A DNA stretch of 64,000 bases from Siphonodentalium dalli (taxonomy: Eukaryota > Mollusca > Scaphopoda > Gadilida > Siphonodentaliidae): contig CP136063.1 of NCBI GenBank assembly GCA_032622095.1, forward strand, positions 121,786,723 through 121,850,722, given 5' to 3'. Positions 47,038 through 58,549 of the stretch are shown here, in pieces. Both the position numbers and the translations under genes were made by a program. Position 1 is the stretch's first letter. Every line of letters starts with the position of its first letter. The notes beneath the pieces were generated by a model. It did no database searches and was not told the origin of the DNA. It saw nothing but the letters and a program-made list of their open reading frames with translations.

Positions 47038-47254
47038 AATCCACATTTATACTTCATGATTGGGAAATGATCAGACATAAAACGTACATAATATAATTGT
47101 TCTCGCAAAGAGATGAATATTTTTCAATCCAGTTTGTATTTTCTCCTAAACTATATATGGTCATACTTACCAAATAAGGATTATTACGATGAATCATGTT
47201 GTAAGATGTACATGTCGAGTTAACTGTGACTAAATCCAGAGCCATCTGAACCGC

Positions 47255-47360
47255 ACTGGGTTATTGCATACCGGCCGCTAGCTTTAGTTAATTAGACAGC
47301 GCTGTCTAATTAACTGATGCTGACAGCCGGTATGCCGGTTATCACAGTGACAACACAGCT
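47255..47360. repeat. Foldback sequence centred on a perfect 28-bp palindrome
   Basis: 47,287-47,314 is a perfect palindrome centred between 47,300 and 47,301. Outside it, 'cataccggc' (about 47,268) and 'gccggtatg' (about 47,326) extend the inverted structure. It may be a small foldback element or a cruciform-prone site. Confidence 0.75.
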
Positions 47361-47837
47361 GGTATGTTTACCCTTTAAGGCTTGTTATACTAATTAATTT
47401 GCAGTCAGCTGCTTAGATATGTCTTCATAAGCAATGTATATCACGTTTCAAATTTCATTTTTGTTAATTTTAAAATTTAATTAATTTATTTTATTTTTTT
47501 ACATTTTTAGATCCTCAGTCCAGCCTAATATACACCATAAAACTGTCTTTTTCATTGCAAGTTTATAATTTTAAATTTTAAATTCAAAGTTTAACTTTAA
47601 AAAAAATTTAATTTAATTATTATGATTTTTTTTTAAACCTGAATCTGAAATGATAAATAAACGAAATTAAAAGTTTTAAAACCTAACTTACATTTAAAAA
47701 GGAAGACAGGTATGGCAACTGGTAGCAAACTAATCTTCCAAAAAAATTCTGAGTTTTCTCCGCCTAAACTCAGCTATAATATTTTGGTCGGCATCTATGA
47801 ACCGACAAAATAGGAACCAAACAAATATACCGTGCCA
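47361..47837. other. A/T homopolymer-rich spacer
   Basis: Runs of A and T with repeated 'aattttaaattt' words; no coding potential. Confidence 0.5.
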
Positions 47838-50265
47838 GTATAAGAAGTATTAAATAGTTTGCTGATGACTGAGAATATCCCAACCGCACCCACACCCAGG
47901 TCTGGTAAATTGAAAATGAATCAATGTTCCCGTGGATATATTTTCGATTGGAAAACGGGTATCTGTCGGGGAAAAATAGATCTACAATATCCAATAAATA
48001 GAATCATATGCTGTGACTTAATATTTCAAGATATAACGGTTTCAAAGTGAAACGTTCTGACAGCCGCGCGAGCCTTGTGTATAAGAAGTATTAAATAGTT
48101 TGCCAATGACTGTGAATATCCCAACCGCACCCCCACCCAGGTCTGGTAAATTGAAAATAAATCAAAGTTCCCGTGGATATATTTTCGATTGGAAAACGGC
48201 TATATGTCGGGAGAATATAGCTCTATAATATCCAATAAATAGAATCATATGCTGTGACTTAATATTTCAAGATATAACGGTTTCAAAGTGAAACGTTCTG
48301 ACAGCCGCGCGAGCCTGTGTATAAGAAGAATTAAATAGTTTGCCAATGACTGAATATCCCAACCGCACCCACACCCAGGTCTGGTAAATTGAAAATAAAT
48401 CAAAGTTCCCGTGGATATATTTTCGATTGGAAAACGGCTATACGTCGGGAGAATATAGCTCTATAATATCCAATAAATAGAATCATATACTGTGACTTAA
48501 TATTTCAAGATATAACGGTTTCAAAGTGAAACGTTCTGACAGCCGCGTGAGCCTTGTGTATAAGAAGTATTAAATAGTTTGCCGATGACTGTGAATATCC
48601 GAACCGCACCCACACCCAGGTCTGGTAAATTGAAAATAAATCAAAGTTCCCGTGGATATATTTTCGATTCGAAAACGGCTATATGTCGGGAGAATATAGC
48701 TCTATAATATCCAATAAATAGAATCATATGCTGTGACTTAATATTTCAAGATATAACGGTTTCAAAGTGAAACGTTCTGACAGCCGCGCGAGCCTTGTGT
48801 ATAAGAAGTATTAAATAGTTTGCCGATGACCAGTGTTCGCGCTGTCGGTAGCCAAATTAGCCAATGGCTAATCTTTTTCGAATTTGGCTAATAAAAATTT
48901 CATTTGGCTAAACTTTTGGCTAAACTTTTTTTGAACCCAAATGGAGACTGAAAGCATGGAGCCAGAACGTTAATTAATAAAAGCGCTCAATAGATCGACA
49001 TTCACGACGAAGTTAGGTGACGAAAGTATTTCATTATTTTCGTACTTATGAAATATCGTACAAAGGGAAACCCGATCAACAACTCTATCAACCAAGCGAT
49101 CACACAGTGATTTGCAATCATCTTTAGTTTTCACAAGACGGACATTCAAAGACGCATGGACATTAAACCGACCATGGTTGAATTATGACAATGTGAAGAA
49201 AGCAATGTTTTGTAAAGTGCATTGACGCCAGTATATAATTTGTTCGTAACAGGCTGTTTTAATCTGGAGAAAGATTACGTCACTCTGCACGAAGCAGCAA
49301 AATGTCATTATTAATTTGCACATTTAATCCCCTAATCCCCCATTCAGCCCATTGTCTGTCTGGTCACTCACGGCGCGCCTGCACAATGCATGTTTATGAT
49401 GACATTGTATTTATGACGGTCGATGTTTATGAGCACCAAGTGTAAGACAATAGCTTAATCAGCCAAATGTGACGACAGATATTTTGTGGCTATTTGTCGT
49501 CAATACCGATAGTCAAAATAATATGCATGCTTTTATGACAGAATGTAATTTGATAATGGCGTAACAATATTAAGTTATTAGAGTTTCCAGATGTCACTTA
49601 GATATTTTCGCAAGGATAAATATTTAATGATTTAAAAAAGGATATTGATATAAAACAAAATAATAATGACATTAAGAAGGACAATCCCGGGTTACCCCCC
49701 CCCCCCCCCCCCCCCACAAATCACTCTTTCACATAAAGATTAATAAATTTTTAATAAATGATATATATAAAAATACTTCTAGTTCATCAAAATTATTTAA
49801 ATTATTGTGTATTTTACCTGTGTCTGTTAGATTTTACGTTTTAGTCATTAATTGTGAACCGACCAGAAAACGATGATTTAATTTGGCCAAAGTTGTTTTT
49901 AAATTGGCCAAAAAACATTTGGCTAATTTTTTTTTCATTTGGCTAATAAAATTTTCATTTGGCTAAACTTTTGGCTAAAGTTTTTTTCGGTCCAGCGCGA
50001 ACACTGCCGATGACTGTGAATATCCCAACCGCACCCACACCCAGGTCTGGTAAATTGAAAATAAATCAAAGTTCCCGTGGATATATTTTCAATTGGAAAA
50101 CGGCTATATGTCGGGAGAATATAGCTCTATAATATCCAATAAAGATATTCATATGGGCTGACTAAATATTTCACGATATAGCGGTTTCGGAGTGAAGCAT
50201 TCTGGGCAGCCGCGCGAGCCTTTGGTATAATAAGTCTGTCCGCACCCACACCCAGCATTTCGTTC
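47838..50265 (+). repeat. 241-bp satellite-like array, five units plus a partial
   Basis: The phrase 'aaccgcaccc' marks units at 47,882, 48,123, 48,361, 48,602 and 50,027. Units contain 'cccaggtctggtaaattga', 'cgtggatatattttcgattg', 'aagatataacggtttc' and 'cagccgcgcgagcc'. Spacings are 241, 238 and 241. The fifth unit is interrupted by the element at 48,831-50,006; removing that insert and one copy of its 8-bp duplication gives 241 again. The fifth unit's 3' half and the partial sixth are more diverged, as expected at an array edge. Confidence 0.95.
48831..50006. mobile_element. hAT-like non-autonomous element, 1,176 bp, with exact 8-bp TSD
   Basis: Begins CAGTGTTCGCGCTG and ends with its exact 14-base reverse complement. 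The 8 bases ccgatgac occur immediately before (48,823-48,830) and after (50,007-50,014). An 8-bp duplication with CAGTG-type ends fits the hAT superfamily. No transposase frame is present. Next to the termini, both ends carry the same-strand motif 'catttggctaaacttttggc', direct rather than inverted. A 22-base poly-C run lies near 49,696-49,717. Confidence 0.92.
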
Positions 50266-52269
50266 TCGCTCCATTAAAAAAGAAGTCCGTGTGACAGGCT
50301 AATTACCTTACACCAAGTTAAAAATAGCTTTACCAGGCTCAGTCCGTCTGCGGTAGATCAAAAGTTATGTCGCCGCAGTCTGCTGTCTGGCATGTGGGTA
50401 AGTTACGTAATCATGTGACACATCGAAAAATAAGCTGATACTATATATCGCATTTTTTTTATTTCATTAAACTTCAGCTTTTGACAAAAACGAAATGTAC
50501 CAAGTATAATTGGAATCCGCGGTTGTGGTTTGAGACTTCAATGGCTCGAATCCGTTGATAAATATGGAAATTACCCATGTGCATGTATAAATAAAAATAT
50601 AATCTACACCCGAAATTAGAAAGAACTGAATTCATACAATTAGCGATAAAAACATGTTCATGCACGATCGTTTGCGCGTTGTTTATAGGAAATACATGGT
50701 TTTGTGTTCTGTTTGCATTGAACGAACTAAAGCGTTAAATTGTCGTTTTGGAAACTAATTCAATTATATTTTGCTGATTTTCTAAAAAATATAATTCGTT
50801 TGATAAATTTGTTTTGCTGCGTCATAATTGTTTTTATCGTTTTATTGGCTAATTGCAATTCCGTTTTTCCTTTAAAAATAACAATACAATTTAACATTTT
50901 ATACATCGAATAATAAACGGTGATTAATTTGCCAGGGTGCCCTGCCCATGCTCCCACAGGCTGAGATATGAAAGGAATATGGAGAGCTAATTAATTACTG
51001 GTTGTATGCTGGAGTCACTGTATGGTATAAAGCCAGTGCGGTTTACACCCAGGCGCCCTGCATTAGTGCTGGGAGTATATTTTAGTCACAGATAACTTGA
51101 CATGTAAGCGCACCAAATTAGGGGTTTTATAACCGATGTAAAGCACGCGAATCTAAATAATAAGGAAATGGCGCAATATCGTGACTCATCTTATAAACAA
51201 TACACTGCGCTTTTTGCGGGAAACTAAACAACCGTCAACCTGTATTTTCTCTGACACAAAACGGGTTTTGTGAATAATATCGCATTCATATCATCATTGT
51301 GCTAGACTATTAGTATATTCTTGAGGAAATTATCATAATTTGATCATGTTATTTCTAAATTATAACCTACAACGAAGGCCGCCCATCCCTTTTAGAGACA
51401 AACAGCCTGTTACAAAAAAATTACTTATACTCACATCAATGCAACCCTTATGGAACCACACTTTTTTCTGACTGCCATATATTTTAATCATGATCGATTG
51501 ACAGAAAGAAGTTACTGCTGTTTTGTGAAAAAAAGAATCACATATTTCTTTCAGACTGCTAGGATGGTAGAGGTGTCGATCGGGTTTCCATATTTACTGT
51601 CTGTAAGTCGGCATACGTAATAGATAATCCACTTTTGATGTTGTTTTCTGACTGAATCATCAACATCACAGAATTAGAAACCTATGCACTTGCCGATTGA
51701 ATTTTTTTTAGCCAAATGAAATGTTTATTTGCCATTGGCAAGTGGCAGCAATAACCCTGCCCAGGGAAATTTGTCCCATAAATATTTAAGGGGGGGGGTA
51801 TAATCATGGTACATTTTTGGTGACTTGAAGTAAGATGTCATTATAGATCTCTGTGAATTCATAAAGGCCGATAACATCTCCTGAAAGCAATTAAGTTATA
51901 AGCCCTGATATATAAACATCTCCTGCATGCATCTCAGTTATAAATCAACCTATCTTGTTTCTAAAATGTGACTTGGGCTCTGTACAGAATGTAAATGCTG
52001 ATAATATAATATGCTTGTTAATCCAATATACATGTAATTGCATAAAACAGTCTGATTACACAGAGAAATCTTTGAAAACCTTTGAGGCAGGGAAGAACGC
52101 AACATGAAATCGATCTATAAATCACACTCATTTCGTATGTGTTGTAAGACTTGGGCTCTTAGAGAAAAATAAATGATCAACTTATGCTCAGTCACTGACT
52201 GATTGGATCAATCTTTGATTGTATTGAAATTATCCTAGTGGGTCAATTTTGCCCTTCCAGCATATTGTA
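50266..52269. other. No recognisable feature
   Basis: About 2 kb of AT-rich spacer with a G run near 51,790. Minus-strand frames at 50,474-50,665 and 50,760-50,957 have no motif. Confidence 0.4.
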
Positions 52270-52374
52270 GAGTAATGCCCTAATTAATCGACTTCTTAAC
52301 CACAGCAGAATTATGGGTAACTTTTCAGGATTTAGTCGGAAATATGGCTTGTTGCCATTCATCGGAAAGCTCTC
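52270..52374 (+). mobile_element. Foldback MITE family P, copy 7 (left arm only)
   Basis: A nearly intact left arm stops at the palindrome centre ('cggaaagctctc'). It continues directly into 'gttgaacttatttttctgaa', text otherwise found at the right end of family Q. Confidence 0.88.
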
Positions 52375-52409
52375 GTTGAACTTATTTTTCTGAACATTTC
52401 CAACCAAAG

Positions 52410-53310
52410 AATAGTGATATATTAAAAGTCTTCATAGAGGTATTACTACTCTGTCTGTACCCCAGAATGAAAACAAAGCTTTATTAATAGGTGTAATTGA
52501 AGCTTAAATCTCTTTCAAAAACATTAATAATATAAACACCACATGAAATCAAAATAAGTTTGTGCTACTAGTACTTTAATAAAGGGGTTAATTCTTTTAT
52601 ATGCCCCAGCATAATATAAGAATGCTTTAAGACACTGACACCTCTCCGCTTCGTATTAGGTGTCTTTGTCTCCTTCCTCCCAAGACATTTGTTACATGAA
52701 TTGGGCAATCTTAGTTGGTTGTTTCAATATATATGCAAAGATGGTTTCATGTTTATTCATGATTCTCCATCAGCTTGGAAATGAAATTCCCCTCATCAGA
52801 AAAAAATTCCATCGCTACCAAGCCACCTATTGATTTTGAATTTGCATCAGCGCTCTTAATTTACGCCAGGTCTTGGAGCAAAGAAGCAAGAAGAAGTAAA
52901 GCGCCCAATCACGTCTCATCTGATTTCAGATGACAATTTCCTCGTCTGCCTAATGACATGTTATGTACGACAAAATTACATGCGAGTGCGAATGGAATGA
53001 ACTTATGTCTGAGTTTTGTTGATTGATGTAATGCCATATTTTCTTACCGGATTATGTGCCACGAAAAATCTTATTTTATTTCCTTCTCACATCTGCGGTG
53101 TCGCAAAAGATCAGTAGCTTTAATAACTTAAGACTCATTTAGTTCATATTCTAGCCTCGATTCCTGGAAGTTTGGGAATTTTAAATACCATCTTCAGACT
53201 TCAGGTCTGGAAAAGTAATGGGAAAAGTACTATCTTTAATTCATTTTTGAAAAGTCTGAATTTCTTCCATGGAAGGTGTATGAATTCTATCTTAGAATTT
53301 TTTTAACAAT
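52410..53310. other. No recognisable feature
   Basis: Spacer without recognised coding exons. Confidence 0.4.
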
Positions 53311-53317
53311 GGGAAGG

Positions 53318-53460
53318 GCCTCACTGGCTCAGTCAGTGTGGTGCAGGCATAAACCATTCAGCAATGCATTGGCTCAGTCAGTGTGGTGCAGGCATAAAGC
53401 AGCCAGCAATGTCCATTGGCTCAGTCAGTGTTCTGTGAACACTGTCATAAGTCATCCAGC
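53318..53460 (+). repeat. ~45-bp tandem repeat, three units
   Basis: 'ggctcagtcagtgtggtgca' with 'ggcataaa' occurs twice and a third diverged unit follows with 'gtgttctgtgaacactg'. The 112-codon plus-strand frame across it continues into the next MITE and is an artefact. Confidence 0.8.
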
Positions 53461-53517
53461 GATGTCAAAGCTTCTTCAATTCCCCATATTACCGCATATC
53501 CAGACAAAGAGATGTTA

Positions 53518-53632
53518 CAGTAATGCCCTAAATAATCGACCCCTTAACCACAGCAGAATTATGGGTAACTTTTCAGGATTTAGTCGGAAATATGGCTTGT
53601 GGTTAAGGAGTTGATTAGTTAGGGCATTACTG
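53518..53632. mobile_element. Foldback MITE family P, copy 8 (internally deleted)
   Basis: TA-flanked, 115 bases: left arm to 'atatggcttgt', then directly 'ggttaaggagttgatta' of the right terminus. Both TIRs survive while the palindrome core is gone, so it no longer folds as a long hairpin. Confidence 0.9.
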
Positions 53633-53634
53633 TA

Positions 53635-55567
53635 CTTTGATTTGTGTCTAGATCTGGGCAAGTTTGTCAGTTGGTGTTGGTGGATGGTTTCTACATGCGA
53701 TGTAGCCTAAATGGCTGAACTATTCAATGTAAATCTTGTTAAAATAAGTGGGTTATTGGCTCTGAGCATCCAAGTACCATGCCACGGAGTGTTTAATATT
53801 TCTTGAAGGGGTTTCCATGTCTGAGGTATGTCAGGAGGTGGAAAGTTTAGATGGACTTAATTATTAAGCTAGTACACAACATGAATGAATCAATGCTATC
53901 TAAAGACCATATCAAGCATATTATATAACAATAAAAATGTCAAAAGGATGACTTTAATCATAGTTTTAGAAGGGAAATTTTGGGATGAGCATTTGCAGAA
54001 TGTATACAAATTAAGTGGAAAGGAATAACTGCCATAAAAAGTACATGATCTGAACTAGTATGTAAATAGGTATGTGCTGGAAAATTGTGAACATCCATTT
54101 TGCAAGAAAACATTAGCAGACGGTCTTTATTCATAACAGGTATTCGGAACAACTGTATCTCGAAGTTTCAAATAGTCTATGATGTTCCACGATTGTGAGT
54201 GGTAATAGCATTTCAACAGCATCAGTTTTATAGCTTTTATGATATTCCCGTTATATTTTTCCACTGGAAAATAACCATGATGTCAATGGCCCAGCACATA
54301 TCGTCAATAATTAGCAGCAACCAGAGCAAAGAGGTTAAATTAAAAATACATGTTTAATTGTTGATTTTTGTTTTAGATTGAACTCCTTGCTCAATTTAAC
54401 ACAATTTTTGTTTTAAACTAAATCTGATATAAACATTCCCCGCAGCGTGATTCCAAGTTACCACACCAAATATAGTTGACATCCGTCCAGACGTTTGGCA
54501 GAAAAACTTCGAACAGACAAATAGACAGATCCTACTCTTTTACATAAAAAGTTATCAAGCTAGACGTATTTTCTATTTGGAACACAATTTTAAATAACTT
54601 TATGTTTTTAATGCAATGTAAAAGTCTTTGGATGCAGATTTCCAGTATATACCAATGTTCCATGCAGATTTGAAATTATCTTCCAGGCACTCAACTTGGT
54701 AAATGTTCTGTTGTATGGTCTAGACTTGTGATTCTCCTTAGCGAGACACATAAATGCATCATTGAGCTGATAATCTGTTTGACATCAAACGAACTGCATG
54801 GTGAACATTATGTCATAAAACATTATATGTACCGCATTACTGCTCATTAAAGGATGCAACATCTCTTCCGCAAACGTTAATTTATAATTTAGAGGTTTAT
54901 ATACCTCATACATGTACATGCAATTTACATTTTTAGGAGAACCTTTATTTCTTGCATGGATTTTATGGATGCATGCTAACTCCTTTGAGGCTGCACAAGA
55001 TTGAATTAATTCACTTACTATCAGTCTGATCATCTGCTTTGTGGTATCTATTAAATATAGATAGCCACTACTCAATCAAACTACATAGCTCAACATAGCC
55101 CTAGCTATTTACATGCCATACATAATTCGCTACTTCGCATACTTCCTTTCCCATAGAGCAATGCGTTTTGAACAGCTAGACCACCAATGCAATTTTATCA
55201 CAGAAATTGCTTTTTAAATTCATGTAAATCAAATAAAAAGTTGAATGACACCCGTTATCCAACTTGAAATGGGCATGGAAGCAAAATTTGGGCCCGGAGG
55301 CAATGATGTCAGAAAGTGATAAGACATTAGACTTTTTTTCCATCTAATAAATCACTTATTCTTTTCCGATTGAACAAATGGGTGGCCGGGCCATTCAGTG
55401 CTGATATTCCGATATATACGTACTCTAGCTGTTATAGAGCATATGAATTCCTCAGTGTTTTGATACCTTTGTTATTTGAAAATCTCCTCATGTTTTTGTC
55501 AATTCAGTGGCTCTTTTTGACCGCAACATGGCACCCGGTGCATATTTTCGAACAGATTCATGTTGTA
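53635..55567. other. No gene recognised
   Basis: AT-rich spacer of about 1.9 kb. Frames at 54,785-55,075 (minus) and 55,370-55,594 (plus, hydrophobic) lack recognisable motifs. Confidence 0.4.
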
Positions 55568-56110
55568 CATTATAATTATCCCCTGCCAAATTGAAAATTT
55601 GTGGGGGATATAGTAATGGGTTCCGTCCGTCTGTAGGGTCATCCGTCTGTATGTCCGTCCGTCCCGAATTTGTAAGAGTCATAACATGAACAAATGTAAA
55701 CGGATTTCAAAGATTTGTGGTATATGAGTTCACCTGACCATTACCTAGCATGAGTTCGCAAGCCAGGTCCGGCCGCATATTTTTACCGGAGTTATTGGAC
55801 TTTGTTTATTATTTTTGTCAAATTTAGCAAATAGACGACGTCACAGGGCTCATTTCCACAATTCTCAACGGATTTCAAAGATATTTGGTATATGAGTTCA
55901 CCTGACCATTACCTAGAATGAGTTCGCAAGCCAGGTCCGGCCGGATATTTTTACCGGAGTTATTGGACTTTGTTTATTATTTTTGTCGAATTTACCAAAT
56001 AGCAAATGGACGATGTCACAGGGCTCATTTCCACAAATGTCAATGGATTTCAAAGATTTTAGGTATATGAGTTCACATGACCAGTATCTAGAACGAGTTC
56101 GCAAACCAAA
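55568..56110 (+). repeat. Non-autonomous element with hairpin head and ~170-180-bp internal units
   Basis: Starts 'ataattatcccctgccaaat' with a complementary 'atttgtgggggatata', then 'gtccgtccgtcccgaat'. Three units follow, each with 'ggatttcaaagat', 'tatatgagttcacctgacca' (last copy 'catgacca') and 'gagttcgcaagccaggtcc'. The third unit is cut short at about 56,110. The layout is like that at 59.3 kb. Confidence 0.75.
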
Positions 56111-57971
56111 TCTCCAGATGTGAGCTAATTATAATATTAGTGTATTTTTATATATCAATCATTGGAAACCATACAATGTCATTCAGCTTGTAATTGATAT
56201 TAGTAATCTTATTACTCGGAAGCTACATAAATAATCTTGGAAACCCTAATTACATTTACTTTAATATTATAATTAATATAGCTCATACCATTAAGCCAAT
56301 TACAATAGTTAATATTTTAACCCTGCTCACGCCTGTCAATCTGTAAAATATGTCAGTGAGTCATAATGTTGGGTCATGAAGGTGACCGCTCTAATAAATT
56401 TGACACAATCGTTTTGACAGTCTATCATATCAGAAGATAGATGTGGAACTCACGCCTAAGTTAATTGTGGTGGCACAGAACTTTAAAGACGATGAATCTT
56501 GATTCAAGGGTTCAAAATAACACTTTTGAGTCAATGAGACAAGCCAATAGGAAAAATGTTTGAATGGAAGTTGGTGAGTGGTGAAAAATCTGATAAAAAT
56601 TTGCAATATATTTATGTGAAAGGTATGTCAATGGGCATTGTTGTGTGTGTATTAAGGTTTGTATGTGAGCAGTAAATTAGGAATGCCTTGGGAATGTTTT
56701 TCTCATTATTCTTTTCACAAACAGATGTGTTTTTATCCTCTGAAAAAATTATTTTCGGGGGGACCATAGAAATTACCTCATTTTGAACAGAGTTATTCCC
56801 CTTTCTTGACTTGTTAGTTGAGCAGCGAAATTCCAATATATAAACTAATTTATTACCATTCTAATTTTCAATTTTTGAATGATTTTAACCAATTTGATTC
56901 TTTTTTGTTCTGAAAAGGCCAACTTCCTAAGAAACCCATCTTTTTTTCTGGGGACGTGTGCTCGTGACCTTTTTTTTTTTTTTTTAAATAATAATGCAAA
57001 TATGTTTTTAAATTGAGTTTCATGGGTATTTTTGTGGTTGCAAGTGTTGCCAGGAAGAGAGACAGCATCTTTATGTCACTATGATTTTAATATATAACCA
57101 GTAAATGCCCAATGCAATAGAATTCCATTGAAAAGGACAACCTGAAACCGCCTGAAAGGGAATTAAAAACACGGATATGGCAAATGTCTCGAGGTAGAAC
57201 TTCCTAAACCTTGACACAATCACAGCCTTGGCTTACAATCATGCTCTAGTTTAAGACTCATAACTTTAATAGATGGATCACAAAGTTTACATTATGCACG
57301 TCATTGTCCCAAATGTATTTCACAACTAAATTGAGTCTTTTCTTGTAATGTTTGTTGTGTGTGACCCACCATGAGTTTCTGGAGTAAATGTCTTCAAGCC
57401 ATGCATAAATATTGAGAGATAGCATGCACAAGTGCTATTCCTTCTCCATTACCCTGTTATCAGGCATTCTAATATAGCAGTAAATCCCCTGATGTCAAAT
57501 GTCCCCAGACTATTAAAGCTTAACCGAAATACAGAACTATCTAACCATGATGAGATCGATAATATAAATATAAATGAGTTATATAAAGCCTCATGTCTTT
57601 AGAAAACAAGCCTTTGATTTTTCTAATGGCGATTGTATAATGGATACTTTAGCATGGAATATGTGTGTAACACGAAAATGTTAGTATTTTTTAGTCACTT
57701 TATCAGAGTCCTCAGACATGCTAAATTCCATGCTCAAGTTTTATTGCTAGAAATTACTTTTCAAGTCTGGGGAGCATTTGCGAAACATCGTGTCTGTAAT
57801 TACCCCTGGTTAAGAGGTCCTGCTGAATTGTTATGATGCTGGAAGGGCAAAGCGATGTTGTTAAGAAAGAGTACCGTTATTTTATTTGCAGTTGTTATTT
57901 TCGCGCTGTTTGGCTGTATATTGTGAAATATTTTAATAATAGCTGTGTTGGTTGTTGTATGGCTGTTCATG
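56111..57971. other. No gene recognised
   Basis: AT-rich, with a poly-T run near 56,972. Frames on both strands (up to 75 codons) have no motif. Confidence 0.4.
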
Positions 57972-58133
57972 TTGTTTGGCAGACACCAGCACCACCATTA
58001 TTAAAATATTGTACAATATATGTGTTCTTGAATGTCTCATACAGACACTGGCTTTTTATCCAAATCGCTCATTAGCCAAACACTGCATAAATGACAACTT
58101 TAGGAAAAATATTGGTACTTTTTCTTAACAGCA
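57972..58133 (+). repeat. Dispersed repeat family J, copy 2
   Basis: Pairs with 37,831-38,040. It ends at 'tttcttaacagcatc' immediately before the recognisable retrotransposon coding sequence, so the two may be parts of one older insertion. Confidence 0.7.
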
Positions 58134-58143
58134 TCACTTTGGC

Positions 58144-58549
58144 CTACCTACATCATGGCAATACAACCCTGTATTGGACTATGGATCTGGGATTTGGAGT
58201 TTTGGAAAACACACTAACATTGACCTTTTGCAAAACCATAGCCTTCGATACTTTTTGGGGGTACACAGATGTACCCCACTATTAGTTATAACAGGTGATA
58301 TGGGGATGAGTCCTTCCAGACAACGAAGATGGATAAATATGCTAAGGCATTGGAATAGCCTTGTCACAATGAATTAAAACCATCTAACATATAGAGTATT
58401 TGACTGGGATTAGAACATATATTCTGTTTAAATTTGAGTATAAAACTGAGGAATTTGTCTCAATGAACCTTGCCCACTCGAACAGATCACTCTTGGCACA
58501 AATTAGATGTGGGGTTGTCCCTTTAAGAATAGTAACGGGTAGATTTAAA
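58144..58549 (+). pseudogene. Non-LTR retrotransposon RT, C-terminal fragment (part 1)
   Basis: From about 58,174 one frame reads LDYGSGIWSFGKHTNI, then RYFLGVHRCTPLL, then GDMGMSPSRQRRWINMLRHWN. This is the region after the reverse-transcriptase palm seen in a large group of invertebrate LINE proteins (pattern LDYGSGIW.F, RYFLGVH, GDMGW, R.WN). The frame stops at 58,375-58,377 (TAA). After a frame change, a second block with SNRSLLAQIRCGVVPLRI continues to the exact edge of the insertion at 58,550. The rest of the protein continues at 60,045. Endonuclease and RT catalytic parts are missing, so it is a 5'-truncated dead copy. I cannot assign the LINE clade with confidence. Confidence 0.75.

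Noticed and set aside
53276-53614. A 112-codon plus-strand frame
   Set aside because: It spans a three-unit tandem repeat and the left arm of a MITE; both explain its openness.
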